A stretch of DNA of 64,000 bases from Micrasema longulum. Its lineage: Eukaryota > Arthropoda > Insecta > Trichoptera > Brachycentridae. Numbering within the stretch: position 1 is the first letter of the stretch; the number at the start of each line of letters is the position of its first letter. Shown here one piece after another: positions 41,992 to 52,187 of the stretch. The notes beneath the pieces were generated by a model. The model saw only the letters and a program-made list of their open reading frames with translations. It was not told where the DNA came from and ran no database searches. Made by a program: the position numbers and the translations under genes. The DNA lies in the NCBI GenBank assembly GCA_022494885.1, contig JAGVSM010003692.1, positions 202,933-266,932 of the forward strand, read 5' to 3'.

Positions 41992-42846
41992 AACTCCGGT
42001 TGGTCCCTTTTCTCTTATATCACTCAAATTACATACATTCATATTATTATTATAAATTAAATTTCTCTTTTGAAATTTTGTATTACTTCTAAAATCGCTT
42101 TAATGAAATTTTATCGACTTCTCTTGGTTTAAAATCTTCTCCTTATATTGCTTTTTCAAATTTTAAATGATTACTTGCCATACTTGTTATTCCTTCTTTA
42201 TTTTTTCTTTTTTCTCTGCTGCCATTGGCATGTTTTTATACTTGTTATACTTTTAAACAACTTTTAATTACTTATATTATATATGTTAATAAAATCAATA
42301 TATTGCTGCTCTTACTATAATATGTCATTAATTTTGAAGATGTTTTTAAATTGACCTAAATTTAAATTTACTGTCTTATATTTCACTTAAAGATTCTTCT
42401 CATCGTTTCTTTGAATCCCTTAAAATAAATATGTGTTTTATGTTTTTCCTTTTTTAAAAAAAATGTTATTACTATTTTATTTTATTTTTACATCTGAGTA
42501 TGTTTTTCATTCTTTATTTCCATTCTTAATTCTTAATTACTCTTACAAGTTTTCTTCATTTTTAATATTATTTTCATTTGTAAATACTCACTACAAACTA
42601 CAAACCTTAAAATATTTTTATTTTTTTTCACTTAAATTCAAATTTTTAAACAACTTTCATTTATGTTTTCTTTTTCCTTCTCTTTTTTATACTTTCATAA
42701 TTAACATTAGATTTAATTGCTTTTTAATATGGAAACTTCACTGGTCCATTAGAATTAAGTCCAATTGTGTAAAATATTAAACTTTGTAACTGTACTGTAT
42801 GTTTCCTGAATAAAAGAAAATATAAAAAATAAAAAAAATAAAAAAA
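40067..42846 (+). mobile_element. 5'-truncated LINE with intact RT, 3' UTR and tail
   Basis: About 2.8 kb. Coding to 41991, then a T-rich 3' UTR of about 850 bp and a tail of (ataaaaaa)-type repeats ending near 42846. Flanked by 'atatcgg' on both sides. The intact frame argues for recent insertion. The 115-codon frame in the UTR (42433-42780) is Phe/Leu/Ser low-complexity and not a gene. Confidence 0.85.
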
Positions 42847-43575
42847 ATATCGGGTGGATAAGAGGCCACTGCTGAATTCAAGGTAATGAAAAAGCAGGTG
42901 AAAAGGTTCGAGAAGCTACTCTTAAGAAAACTTGATTTTGCAGGATTTCCTTTAAGTTTTGCCAAAAATAAAATAAGAAGCAGTACATTTAAGCTCTGGA
43001 ACGACTGGTATTTAAGTTAAACTAGTGGATAGGTAACTAAAATATTTTTCCAACATTCTTTCATGACTTTGATTTCTGGAAAACGCAGCAAGTTGACTAT
43101 GAACTGACTCAAATCCTCACAGGCCACGGAGGTTTTATGAGCTATATTTGCTGTTTTAAGCTTCCAAAAATCATTAACTGTCCATGTGATGACGAGACAC
43201 CCCAAGATGTCCCTCATTTGTTGATGCATTGTCCCATTTTTAGCTTAGAGCGAATGCAGCTAGAGGCGCGATGTAAAAGTCTGGATGAGGACTTGGAAGA
43301 TATTGCAATGCAATCACAAGTCATAAGGACTTTGCATGAGGTAATATCATACATGGTTAAAATAGTAAGGGTAATTGTTTAAATAAATAATAATTGGACA
43401 CAAAATTCCAAACGCTCGCAAAGTGGAACGGAAGGTCTGTTGATGCTTGTAAATAGTCCGGCTTCTCCTGAATGAGTTTTCTGTGGTTTTCTCTTCTTAA
43501 AGCAAATGCGAAGAAGTTTTTTAACAAGGCCAAAGCCGATTATTCTACCAGGTCCTTACATTAAAATCAGAGTAA
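42847..43575 (+). pseudogene. Jockey-type LINE: RNase H end, tail and 3' UTR
   Basis: Reads 'WIRGHC', stop, 'IQGNEKAGEKVREATLKKT' (RNase H signature HCGIxGNExA) with frameshifts. Then 'DFWKTQQVDYELTQILTGHG', 'GFMSYICCFKLPKIINCPCD', 'DETPQDVPHLLMHCPIF' and 'ERMQLEARCKSL' to the stop at 43380-43382. The TGHG block and a CPC...H...C zinc-binding-like cluster are typical C-termini of RNase H-bearing jockey-type LINEs. From 43480 'tgagttttctgtggttttct' and 'aaagcaaatgcgaagaagtt' resemble a LINE 3' UTR. Stop codons show it is old. Confidence 0.8.
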
Positions 43576-44130
43576 TTAGAAATAACATATATTTTGCAGT
43601 TAATACTTGTTAATAATAAAAAAGGCAATAAATAAGAGCCTTCTTTAAAAAATATTGAGGATTAATAAAATTATGTAATAGTTTTTTTTTACGTTTTTAT
43701 TTTCCATCAACCGGTATTTCTTAAAGTTATTCAAAATTCTCAAACTATTTTAATAACTAAACGCCGAGACATGTCTGTACCGATAAAGTGTTATGCCATT
43801 AAGAAAACATTTAGTGAATTTTTCCTAGAATTTCCTGTCAAGAACTTGCGGTAAAATCGTAACTTATTTAAGATCAACTTTCCACTCCCTTTCAGGTACG
43901 TTACTTACTTTAAATCGATATCCAGGGGAGAGAATTACTTTAACCTGAAAAATTGCTTCAACTTTGAACATTTAATAAAGCCTAAGATAGTGTTTTTCGT
44001 TTATTCGCTATGCACTTGAGACGAGTTTGTTTCGCTTTATAATAAAATAGTTCAAAAAATAAAAAAACTTTTGTGAACCCAGAATTAAAGGGCTTGTGTT
44101 ATTTAAATCAAGTCATACGTATATATATAT
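43576..44130. other. No gene or recognised element
   Basis: AT-rich; nothing recognised. Confidence 0.5.
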
Positions 44131-44135
44131 GTTTA

Positions 44136-44950
44136 ACATTTATTTATTTATAAAAATGTCAATCCAACTGATTTGGTTCCCTAGACTATGCAATCTTGGA
44201 ATAGATGAATTAATAGCATAATAACCTAATTTTTCAAAATTTGCTCCAGAAATTTCCGATTTGAAATTTAACATTATGTCTTGGAGTCCTAACAGGTATT
44301 CGGAATTAAATCATATTTACACAGTACAACAGAGACGAAGAACATTTCAGAGAAGGTAATATAGAGGTCTAGGCATCTACAGGCCTTATGATCTGTCATT
44401 GGCTGGTTTAAGTGGGCACTTTACACACTGTGTAACATTTACCACTCTGCCCATACTTGAGCATCTTTATTCCTTCACTTCTTTCATCTGTTGATGTTTG
44501 TGAAATTAAAGAGCTGAAACCTTTATTTATGCAGGTGCCTAGACTTTTATATTACCTTCTCTGAAATGTTCTTCGTCTCTGTTGTAATATGTTAATATAA
44601 ACAGTTCCCTAGGGAGTTAAATCCAGTCCTTGTACACAAAAATGACAAACTATTTTTTTTTTTATAAATCATATTTAGTAAGTCGGGAGAGTCCAACATG
44701 CCACTTATTATTTTAAAGAAAAACATTAAATCACTTAGTTTCCGTCTTCTGACTAAACTTTCTAAATTATTTGTGTTCATTAAAAATTCATAGCTAAAAA
44801 ATTCAACAGAAATACGCAGCTTGTAATAAATAAAGCGTAAACATTTTCTATGCACATTCTCAAGTTTTAACCAATGAACTCCGTAAAATGGGCTTCAGAT
44901 ACTTCAATTGTATTTAATTATGCTCCTGAATATACTGATTATTGACTAAA
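44136..44950 (-). pseudogene. LINE ORF2 C-terminus split by family E
   Basis: Minus-strand piece 1 (44950-44665): 'SPFYGVHWLKLENVHRKCLR', 'FIYYKLRISVEFFSYEFLMN', 'LESLVRRRKLSDLMFFFKII' and 'DSPDLLNMI'. Piece 2 (44319-44136): 'FRIPVRTPRHNVKF', then after a frameshift 'NFEKLGYYAINSSIPRLHSL' and 'GNQISWIDIFINK' to a (TAAA)n tail. These are consecutive parts of one jockey/CR1-like tail. The interruption is the family-E element 44320-44664 with a 13-bp duplication. Confidence 0.85.
44320..44664 (+). mobile_element. Family-E retroposon inserted in a LINE
   Basis: 345 bp bounded by 'taaatcatattta' at 44307-44319 and 44665-44677. It starts 'cacagtacaacagagacgaa' and holds the core ('catctacaggccttatgatc', 'ggctggtttaagtgggcact'). 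It then runs into an inverted copy of its own left end ('tgcctagacttttatattac' to 'cgtctctgttg', about 44530-44583), the palindrome-like 'ttccctagggag', and a T-run at the right. No coding. This copy fixes the element's ends because the host LINE sequence is interrupted exactly here. Confidence 0.85.
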
Positions 44951-44954
44951 ATAA

Positions 44955-45555
44955 TAATACACATAATATTTATTCATTCATTTATGCCTAAGACTAAATC
45001 AGTATCATCCATTATGTTAAAACATTTATTTCTTTAAAAATAACTCAATGCAAGTATTTTTGAAAGAACCGTTTTCTATTTTCATTATTTCACAGATTTC
45101 CAGAGAATTTCAGGCGCAACGGATTTCAGTATTTCACGGCAGCTGCACTTCCATTGTACTGAAGTATTTGTTCTGAGGAAGGACCAACTGAGAACAACGA
45201 CACAATATGCTGTCAAAATTTCATAACGTGAATTCTGCCAGCAAAAAATCAAATGGAATAAAAAATACCGGGAGTATTTGATACTCCCTTCGGATATTTA
45301 TTTCGTGAATGCAAAATTACAAATGTTGCTCTGATTATTGGGATGTTCTTTTGTTTCGTTTGTCAGAAAGAGAGAAAATTACGCCATACATAACAATTAT
45401 TTATAAAGCCTTTTTAAAATGCGAAAGGGAAATAAGTAAATTTTAAAAACCAAATTAATTATGACATAGATAACTGTCAGTTTTTAAACCGAACGGCTAG
45501 ATGCATATATAATGTAGCTAGATACTGACATATAAACATATAGCAGCATTTCGTC
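44955..45555. other. No gene or recognised element
   Basis: Nothing recognised; a small hairpin 'gggagtatttgatactccc' lies at about 45271-45289. Confidence 0.5.
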
Positions 45556-45559
45556 GTAA

Positions 45560-45735
45560 AAAAATTGCCTGTATTTTTTCGTAAATACTTTGCATACTAC
45601 AGTGATAGTAAAGGTGAAAGTGTACTTTAGTATTTGCATGTTGGTGTAATGAATGTCCTGACGAAGAAACGGGTGCATTTCAAAACCAGTAGATATTAAA
45701 AGTCAGTAAGTGGTTTAATACAAATATTTACTAAT
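45560..45735 (+). repeat. P1 hammerhead repeat, plus strand
   Basis: Contains 'tttcgtaaatactttgcata', 'aaaggtgaaagtgtacttta', 'tatttgcatgttggtgta', the ribozyme-like core and 'agtcagtaagtggtttaata'. All of these recur, reversed, at 3425-3544 plus 3897-3965. Confidence 0.75.
45652..45697 (+). ncRNA. Hammerhead-ribozyme-like motif (P1)
   Basis: AATGTC stem I (45652-45657), core CTGACGA (45658-45664; the only change from the other copies is at the free N position), stem II GAAA...TTTC with loop 'cgggtgca', AAAA for GAAA (45682-45685), CCAG, TA, and stem I partner GATATT (45692-45697; six pairs with one G-U). Best stem I of the family. Confidence 0.55.
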
Positions 45736-45739
45736 TCAT

Positions 45740-45835
45740 TATATAAATAAAAGACGGGTGATACTTTAATCCACAAATTTGGAATATCCAGTGACCGGTT
45801 TCATCACTTTCGTGACATCTTCGGGACTGGTATCT
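45740..45835 (-). repeat. P3 hammerhead repeat, minus strand
   Basis: Matches 7138-7225 in reverse. It abuts the P1 repeat head to head. Confidence 0.65.
45788..45830 (-). ncRNA. Hammerhead-ribozyme-like motif (P3)
   Basis: Minus strand: CCAGT stem I (45826-45830), core CCGAAGA (one change from CTGAAGA, 45818-45824), stem II TCAC-gaaa-GTGA, intact GAAA (45799-45802), CCGG, UC (canonical cleavage-site dinucleotide), and ACTGG stem I (45788-45792). Stem I is a perfect 5-bp pair. One extra C (45825) and the T-to-C core change could weaken or abolish activity. Confidence 0.6.
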
Positions 45836-45981
45836 TTATTAAGGAGTTCAATATATTTATACAAAACAGAGGTAAGGATAGATAATTCAAAATCATATGA
45901 AAGTAAATTAAATAAAGTTATTTTTATCTTAAGGATCATTATCAAAAAATTTCCGGGCTAACTAATAAGTTGATATAATGC

Positions 45982-46018
45982 TATTTTAATGAGTTAAAGT
46001 ATTTAACTCATTAAAATA
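45982..46018. repeat. Perfect 17-bp-arm hairpin
   Basis: 'tattttaatgagttaaa' and its exact reverse complement flank the loop 'gta'. No T-run or gene next to it; function unknown. Confidence 0.9.
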
Positions 46019-46690
46019 TAAATAAAAGAATCACTAGTCTTTTATTAATATAATAAATTACAATGAACTTCCATCAAGAGTTTTTTTTACAAACTTAAAT
46101 ATTTACTTACACTGAATAAATGTAATTATTATATTTTGTCCACATCTATCTGAGAGCACGTACTGAGATTTTGATCCGGATTTTTAATACTTAGGTAGAT
46201 AAAAATATTTAAAAAGTTATCTATATCGTCTTAGAAACTGATAAACGTCGTATAAAAATCATGCACAATCCATAATTTTTTGTGTTAATTGAGATTTATT
46301 TTAAAGCTTTATAGTTTTGAAGTGGTTGATTTTTATCAGGGAAGCCTATTTAAAATATAAATGAAAATTTAAAAAATATATATTTATGTAAGGAACGCGG
46401 AGTAAAGTTTCGACGTCTAGGACATAGGACATCAGTGATGACGAGTCGGTAAACCATACCGAGGTAGATAGAGATAGTACAGAAGTTAAGTATACCGTCT
46501 CGGTATATGTACCGATGTGGATAGCGTTTGTAATTGTCCTTTAGGATATTTATTTCAGATATTCCTGAGCAGAGTTGTGCAGTGACTTGTACTGAAGCCA
46601 GCAGAGTTTGTATCAACGTGCATCCTCCTTAGAATTTTTAGAATTATCTTGGACCGATATGATAACAAGCAATAAAATTTTACATAGAGT
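46019..46690. other. No gene recognised
   Basis: A GC-richer patch at 46390-46620 contains 'taccgag'/'ctcggta' inverted pieces and an 88-codon minus frame without a recognised domain. Confidence 0.45.
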
Positions 46691-46699
46691 TAAAAAAAT

Positions 46700-46960
46700 T
46701 GAGAATCGTTCACCATGTTTAAGCTCCGTGCGATTACATATTTTAATCATGTTTTGAAAGGTGATAAATATATCATACTACAGCTTATTGTGAAGGGGGA
46801 GATGGAAGAAAATAACTCTTCTGGCAAACGGACTAGGTTCAGAAATTTAGACGAGCAGTTTTGCTCGGCTCAGAACATGGAAGATTTCTCCCAAGTGGTC
46901 GTCAACGTCGGGGGTACTCTGACTGACTTGACACGTGACAAAAAATAAGGCTTATTAAAG
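46700..46960 (+). pseudogene. RTE-type LINE C-terminal remnant
   Basis: An open frame (46715-46948) encodes 'KLRAITYFNHVLKGDKYIIL', 'QLIVKGEMEENNSSGKRTRF' and 'FCSAQNMEDFSQVVVNVGGT'. It corresponds to the YLGHIMRG...LILKGKI...VIANV region seen in the minus-strand remnant at 11380-11765. The block is the C-terminal end of an RTE-like LINE; upstream domains are absent. Confidence 0.7.
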
Positions 46961-48076
46961 AATATAAGAAAATAAAAGAAATTTATAAAAATAAGACAAA
47001 TAAAACTGTTGGAAAATTGAAAAAAGACAATAAGGTTTTCAAAACATTTTCAGTTCATCAATGATTTCAAGAAATTTAGATTCCGCTTTGTTGTTATCAG
47101 CGACGAATACGTAGAAGTTGAACACATGTAGATCTAACTCACGTATGTACGTAGAGTATGGACTTAAGTATTTCACGTATTGACACAGCTGTTAGCAGGA
47201 ACTTTCAGCAATTCGCGAGTCGAAGCCTCTGAATACTAAACTAGGGGTTGTTGGTTAGCTGGGGTAGGTAAGTATGCAGTGGCTAGGTTGCTATGCACCA
47301 GGAGTACAGAGTGCATGCTACCAAGAAATGAACTGCACTTTAGCTTAACATTATTTGTATAACTTCCTGCTATTCGTGCACCTTCATAATAGGTTGTTTG
47401 TTTGTTTTTTCTTTGAACCATACTAAACAATACAACACCGCAGCAAAGAAATTGCCGATAATTATTTAATCCCAATTTTAAAAATATAATATTCTGAACT
47501 GCATTCAAAGGAACGGTAATGGTGATATGAACAGTATAAACTCAGTAAAAAAAATTGTCGATACATTTTATTCTAATATTAAAATTTCTCCCAAAATCTT
47601 CATAAAACTATGTTGTTGATATATCCCCATTTAAAACAAAATATCCATTCAATTTATTATTTATTTTTAATTTGCCACAATCTATTCAAATTATATGATT
47701 GTTTTCAGTAATAATTATCTATTCACAAGCGAATTGGCAAAATTTTAGAACGAATATAATTCTTTTCATCATTTTCAAACATTAGTAGAGGATTTGCCTT
47801 AGAGATTTAACGTATCTCTAAAACATAACGCGGTTTATCTCCGGGTGAACTTCACGTTCAATATATTGCGGATGGAAGAGAATTCAAGCTCAATATGCAC
47901 ATGATCCAATATTCAATATGGCTGGCATAATTCGCACACCGCTCCGTATCGAATATGGCTGATTCGCGAGAGTTCTCTCCGGGCTATGAGAGCCGCATAT
48001 TGCATAATATCTTAGCGAGGTAGTGGATGTTAGATGGAATGTGAGTTTCCAGAAATCCTATGTAAAGTTCTATGTC
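46961..48076. other. No gene recognised; CpG-containing patch
   Basis: 47815-48015 is richer in CG than its flanks ('ctccgggtgaacttcacgtt', 'cgcacaccgctccgtatcg') and is not repeated in the window. Open frames are short. Confidence 0.45.
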
Positions 48077-48088
48077 TCAAAAGTTCTC

Positions 48089-48477
48089 AAATTACAACAG
48101 GGATGGAGAATACCTTAAATAAGGGAATATGGAAGTCTAGACATTTACAGGGCTTATGACCTGTCATTGGCTGGTTTAAGTGGCCACTTTACACACTGTG
48201 TAACATTCACCATTTTGCCTATGTTTGAACATTCATATTTCTTCAATTCTTCCATCGGTTGATTTTAGTGAAGTTAAAGAGCTGAAACCTTTATTGTTGT
48301 GAAGATATTCACCTGACTGAATTATTTCACATACTAGGCAACGCCTGAAAACAATTTTCCATGTTTTAATCTTCTTCCCTTCTTCTCCCTGTTGTAATTT
48401 GTTAATCTTAATGACTCCTGAGGGGGTGAAGTCCAGTCTTTTGTCTACGAACATTTGGACGAACTCAAATATTGTAA
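48089..48477 (+). mobile_element. Family-E retroposon with 12-bp duplication
   Basis: 389 bp between 'tcaaaagttctc' at 48077-48088 and 48478-48489. Starts 'aaattacaacagggatggag', then the core 'acagggcttatgacctgtca', 'ttggctggtttaagtggcca', 'ctttacacactgtgtaac', 'ttcttccatcggttga', 'aggcaacgcctgaaaaca', and the inverted left end 'ccctgttgtaatttgttaat'. It ends 'ttggacgaactcaaatattg'. The 82-codon minus frame through it is a chance frame. Confidence 0.85.
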
Positions 48478-48489
48478 TCAAAAGTTCTC

Positions 48490-49225
48490 GTTATGTACTT
48501 TGCCTTCGTGGTGACGATATAGAAATATGAGAAGACATCGCTCATCAAAATGACAAAATGATTTTAAATTAAAAACAACTTGATACCTGGTTTCGAAATT
48601 TAATTCAAATAATTCTAATGGAAATACCTAACACAAATTAAGAAAGAACGTAGGAATGTACAATATTGTACAATTAAATAGACATGTTTCTAGCTCATAG
48701 CAGATGGTATTTTAATCGATGAATAATTGATTGCCTTTCTTGTCTTCATTCTCTAAAGAACTTTTATTGTGATTTTTTTTTTTTTTTTTGTTTATTTTTC
48801 CATATTGTTACATATTATGCATGTATTAATTTACATATTTTATACATTATATTTATTAAACATTAGAAGAGAAAAAGAGAAAAAATACATATTCTAAAAA
48901 TAAACATAGCCTTAAATTTGGAAAAAATGCCCACAAAGACTTAAACGTCTGAGCGTGGGCCATTCCTTTTTTATTGTTTTTGGTGAATTTTTTGGGATAC
49001 AAACACAAATATGACAATGCCATTAAAAATCATACAGAAATAACAGGAAAATGACATAAACAATGTAATTAAGACATCAAAGTTTAGAATATGCTGTTGT
49101 ACGACTCTTTCACAATAGATGTATATCTGTATTTTCCATGCTGATCCAAGTCCTCAAAGCCGCTTTAAACTTTGGAAGGTATTCTATATTTTGTATTTCC
49201 TTGGGTAGGAGATTAAAAGATCTTG
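48490..49225. other. No gene or recognised element
   Basis: AT-rich with a T-run at 48774-48789. Confidence 0.5.
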
Positions 49226-49440
49226 GACCAACATGGAAAGAGTGAGATTAAACGTAAAGCTACGCAAAAAGTGCCATCTCGTGTTCTGAGAAAGAGTATT
49301 ATCGGACGGATCGTATCAAACAGCGTAGTGCGTGAAAGTGCGTCTACTTGTATCCGTAGCATTCGGATTGCAGAAGCGACGGCCATTTGCAATCAGATTT
49401 TTATCATTAGCGTTCGGATTTTCATAGCGAGAAGATGAAA
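49226..49440. repeat. Unclassified repeat with 'ggacggatcg' motifs, left part
   Basis: 'tatcggacggatcgtatcaa', 'gtgaaagtgcgtctacttgt' and 'gcgttcggattttcatagcg' recall strings right of the LINE at 50160-50440 ('gatccgtccgatgcgtgcga', 'acaagtgcgtctactgatac'). May be one DNA element split by the LINE. Confidence 0.45.
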
Positions 49441-50140
49441 TTTGTATGCGAATCAAAATACTTGGACCAACAATAGATAGACAATTGACATGGACAATTC
49501 ATATCAACAATGTAATTAGCAAAGTGACGACATTATCGAGTCTTTTTTTAAAAATCAAAAACTTTGTTCCAAAAAAGGATTTTTTTTAAATGTATGAACC
49601 TATGTAAAAACTGAAATATGTTATACGCAACTACTATGGGGAACAGGATATCAAAATGACATAAACAGACTACAAAGACAGTAAAATAAAATATTAGAGT
49701 TAGTATACGACCTAACCTATCTAACAGCGACTAAAGAACTTTTTAAAAAAACTAAACAATTAAATGTAACTTAAATCTTTAAACTAGAATCCTTAAAATT
49801 TATTCATAAATTAGCCACCGATGTTATTGTAGATGAAAAATTAAAACTTAAAAAAAACTACAGTAAACATAAACACAATACGAGAATGTCAGAAAAATAT
49901 CATAAACAACCTTCTAAAACGAGAAAGGAACAATCGAGATTAATAAACCATGGACTGAAATCATACAATAAACTTTCAGACAAAACTAAATTAAAGACTC
50001 AGACAACCTTTACGATGTTAAAAATATTATTACCAGGAGAATATGAATTTTAAAAAAGTAAAAATATTTTCTTAAATGTATGTAACTCTTAAGGGTTTAT
50101 CAATGAAAGCTTAAAATAAAAAAAAAATTAAAAAAAAATA
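49441..50140 (+). pseudogene. LINE RT C-terminal part with poly(A)
   Basis: Reads 'IKILGPTIDRQLTWTIHINN', then with frameshifts 'LLWGTGYQNDINRLQRQ', 'NKILELVYDLTYLTATKELF', 'LESLKFIHKLATDVIVDEKL', 'HKHNTRMSEKYHKQPSKTRK' and 'LINHGLKSYNKLSDKTKLKT'. Same family as 19690-20052, from which it differs by scattered substitutions. 3' UTR and A-rich tail end at about 50140. It covers RT thumb and tail only. Confidence 0.8.
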
Positions 50141-50159
50141 AAAAATAGAAAGCGATGAA

Positions 50160-50440
50160 GAAGAACTTGTACACTTTCGCGTGCGTCCACTGGATCGACA
50201 ATCCGTAAGACGTTATCGGCAGGCATCAGTGGACGCACTTATACAACTAACATATAATTCTCTAATCCATTTGCTACGATCCGTCCGATGCGTGCGATGC
50301 GAACAGAATGCTTACCTTAAAAGTACAAGTGCGTCTACTGATACGTTTCGGACGGACTTCACTTATACCATATAAGTTACTGTATAAAAAATTCTAAAAT
50401 CCGTCCGATGCGAACATTTAGGCACTTACCTTACACTGTA
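50160..50440. repeat. Unclassified repeat with 'ggacggatcg' motifs, right part
   Basis: Contains three related strings: 'gatccgtccgatgcgtgcga', 'ttcggacggacttcact' and 'aatccgtccgatgcgaac', plus 'gtgcgtccactgg' and 'cagtggacgcactt' as an inverted pair. CpG-rich relative to neighbours. Looks like a structured DNA-transposon remnant. Confidence 0.5.
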
Positions 50441-50520
50441 ACTGCGAGAAAAATGACAGATTTACGAGTATCGTTTCATTCGTAAATAATCCAATTAATC
50501 TATCAAGAATATCATTATAA

Positions 50521-51165
50521 CACCATTGTTCGGACCAACTCTTAACTGAATCTATTTATACCTACCTGTCCTTCCCATTTCTTAGCGCACTCTACGCAAC
50601 GAAAATTCTACGTGTGACTGCGGGTAACAACATTAAAATTGCAATACTAAACTTATAGACAGGCGCCGTGACGCAGTTGGTTAGACGGCCAACTGTGAAA
50701 CTGGCGTCGCGGGTTCGATTGCCGCTAGTTGCATGAAAAAAATCCAAGAAAGATTTTTTTATTAATTGGTCTGGGTGTTGTAGTGTATTTTTCATTACCT
50801 CCTTCCATATACCCTCTATCCCCCCTGCTGACAAGCCTCAAAATAGAGGCTTAGCGGGTTATTCCTTTAAAATTAAAAAAAAAAAATTACAAAAAATATC
50901 AAAATAGTGAAGTGCTTAACTTCTATTTTATCAATCGAGCTGGACCAGCGTCCATTTAGACCGCCAGCTCCATACAAGCTGTGCCAGCGTCTCACGACCG
51001 CCAGCTTCACCAGCCAGGTTTCAGCAAATGTCACGCCTCATCATCAGCAGGTTAGTGGAGTTACGCAACTTTCCTTTCCCAACAATACAGTCCTCTCTAA
51101 ATTTTCTCCTCCTAGGACGAGGTATTCTTCACACTTCGTCCACTCCTCCATAACCATCATTACTC
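50521..51165. repeat. Unclassified dispersed repeat F, copy 2
   Basis: Matches 29930-30310 on both sides of a SINE: left block 'ctgtccttcccatttcttag', right block 'gcgtctcacgaccgccagct' and 'tccaacaatacag...ctcctaggac'. The SINE-C copy (50657-50877) lies between the two blocks, where copy 1 has only a few bases, so it inserted into F. Confidence 0.7.
50657..50877 (+). mobile_element. SINE family C inserted in repeat F
   Basis: 'caggcgccgtgacgcagttg', B box 'cgggttcgattgccgct', 'aaatccaagaaagattttt', 'taattggtctgggtgttgta', 'ctgctgacaagcctcaaaat' and an A-run tail. Matches 20084-20290. Confidence 0.85.
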
Positions 51166-52183
51166 TTTTTCCTGTTTATCAATCTGACTGTAGAATTTCT
51201 CAAATGTTCATATCGTCCCTATGGAGATGACGTATACCTCCTTTTACCCACAATTATATCTTCATTGGAGACATGAAGGCCTAGTGAAGCAATATAATCC
51301 ATGACTTATTCACTGACAGCGCATTAACGTGTATCTAAAAAATATAATTACATATATGGTCTTCTATTGCTATGTGGTGTAATATAGCATAATATTTGGA
51401 AGGATCTATAGTTTTGCATATGAGCAATGCCTTTTTTAAGAAATAGATATTTATGTACAAATATTTGTAAAAAAAGTAACTTATCCAATCATCAGCGCAT
51501 TATTCAAGATGTAGGTGTATTATGGATATCTAAACAAGGATAATGATTTTTAAAACGAATATAGAAGTATAGAATTTATTTATTTATTTCACTATTTTTT
51601 TTATTTTTTTAAATATTTTTTATTTAAATCTTAATGTAGGGACACATATCATACATATTGTTATGTGTGTTTTAATAATAACATTGCAAATATATTTAAT
51701 TTATAAAATTTTTATCACATATGTCTTGACCATTTTAAATTTTGATATGTTTTTTTCTTCATAAATATTTTTTTCCATTTCGTAATAATTTTGATGTACA
51801 GAAGTTCTTTATTTCAGGTCTCGACTAGCTAGGAATTTCCTGTGATTATTTTTTAAAATCATTTTAATTTTTTTTTTTTTTTTGCATTTACAATAGGTAT
51901 ACATTAGTTACAAATACACAAAAAAACTATTTCATTAACACAAAAAAAAATATTCCACAAAAACATGGCCTGTGTGTGGGTATACATTTTATTTTCAATT
52001 GAAATAAAGGCTACTGGAAGAATACAATAGATATCAATAAGTTGAAAAATGAGTGGTGATATGAGAACACAATTTTTTTACCAATAAAATGAGAAAATTA
52101 AAGTAAAAGTATATTCTGTTCATTTAAAAAAGAAGGTATTGAAATCCGTTTTTTTATCCATAATTTCAACAAAAAAATATATA
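51166..52183. other. No gene or recognised element
   Basis: Long T- and A-runs; nothing coding. 51625-51680 loosely resembles 14385-14450 ('ttatgtgtgttttaataata'). Confidence 0.5.
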
Positions 52184-52187
52184 TATA

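Noticed and set aside
42433..42780. 115-codon Phe/Leu-rich frame resembling a membrane protein
   Set aside because: It lies in the T-rich 3' UTR of the LINE; hydrophobicity comes from T-runs.
45271..45289. Bacterial-type terminator hairpin 'gggagtatttgatactccc'
   Set aside because: Eukaryotic DNA with no upstream gene; short hairpins are expected by chance.
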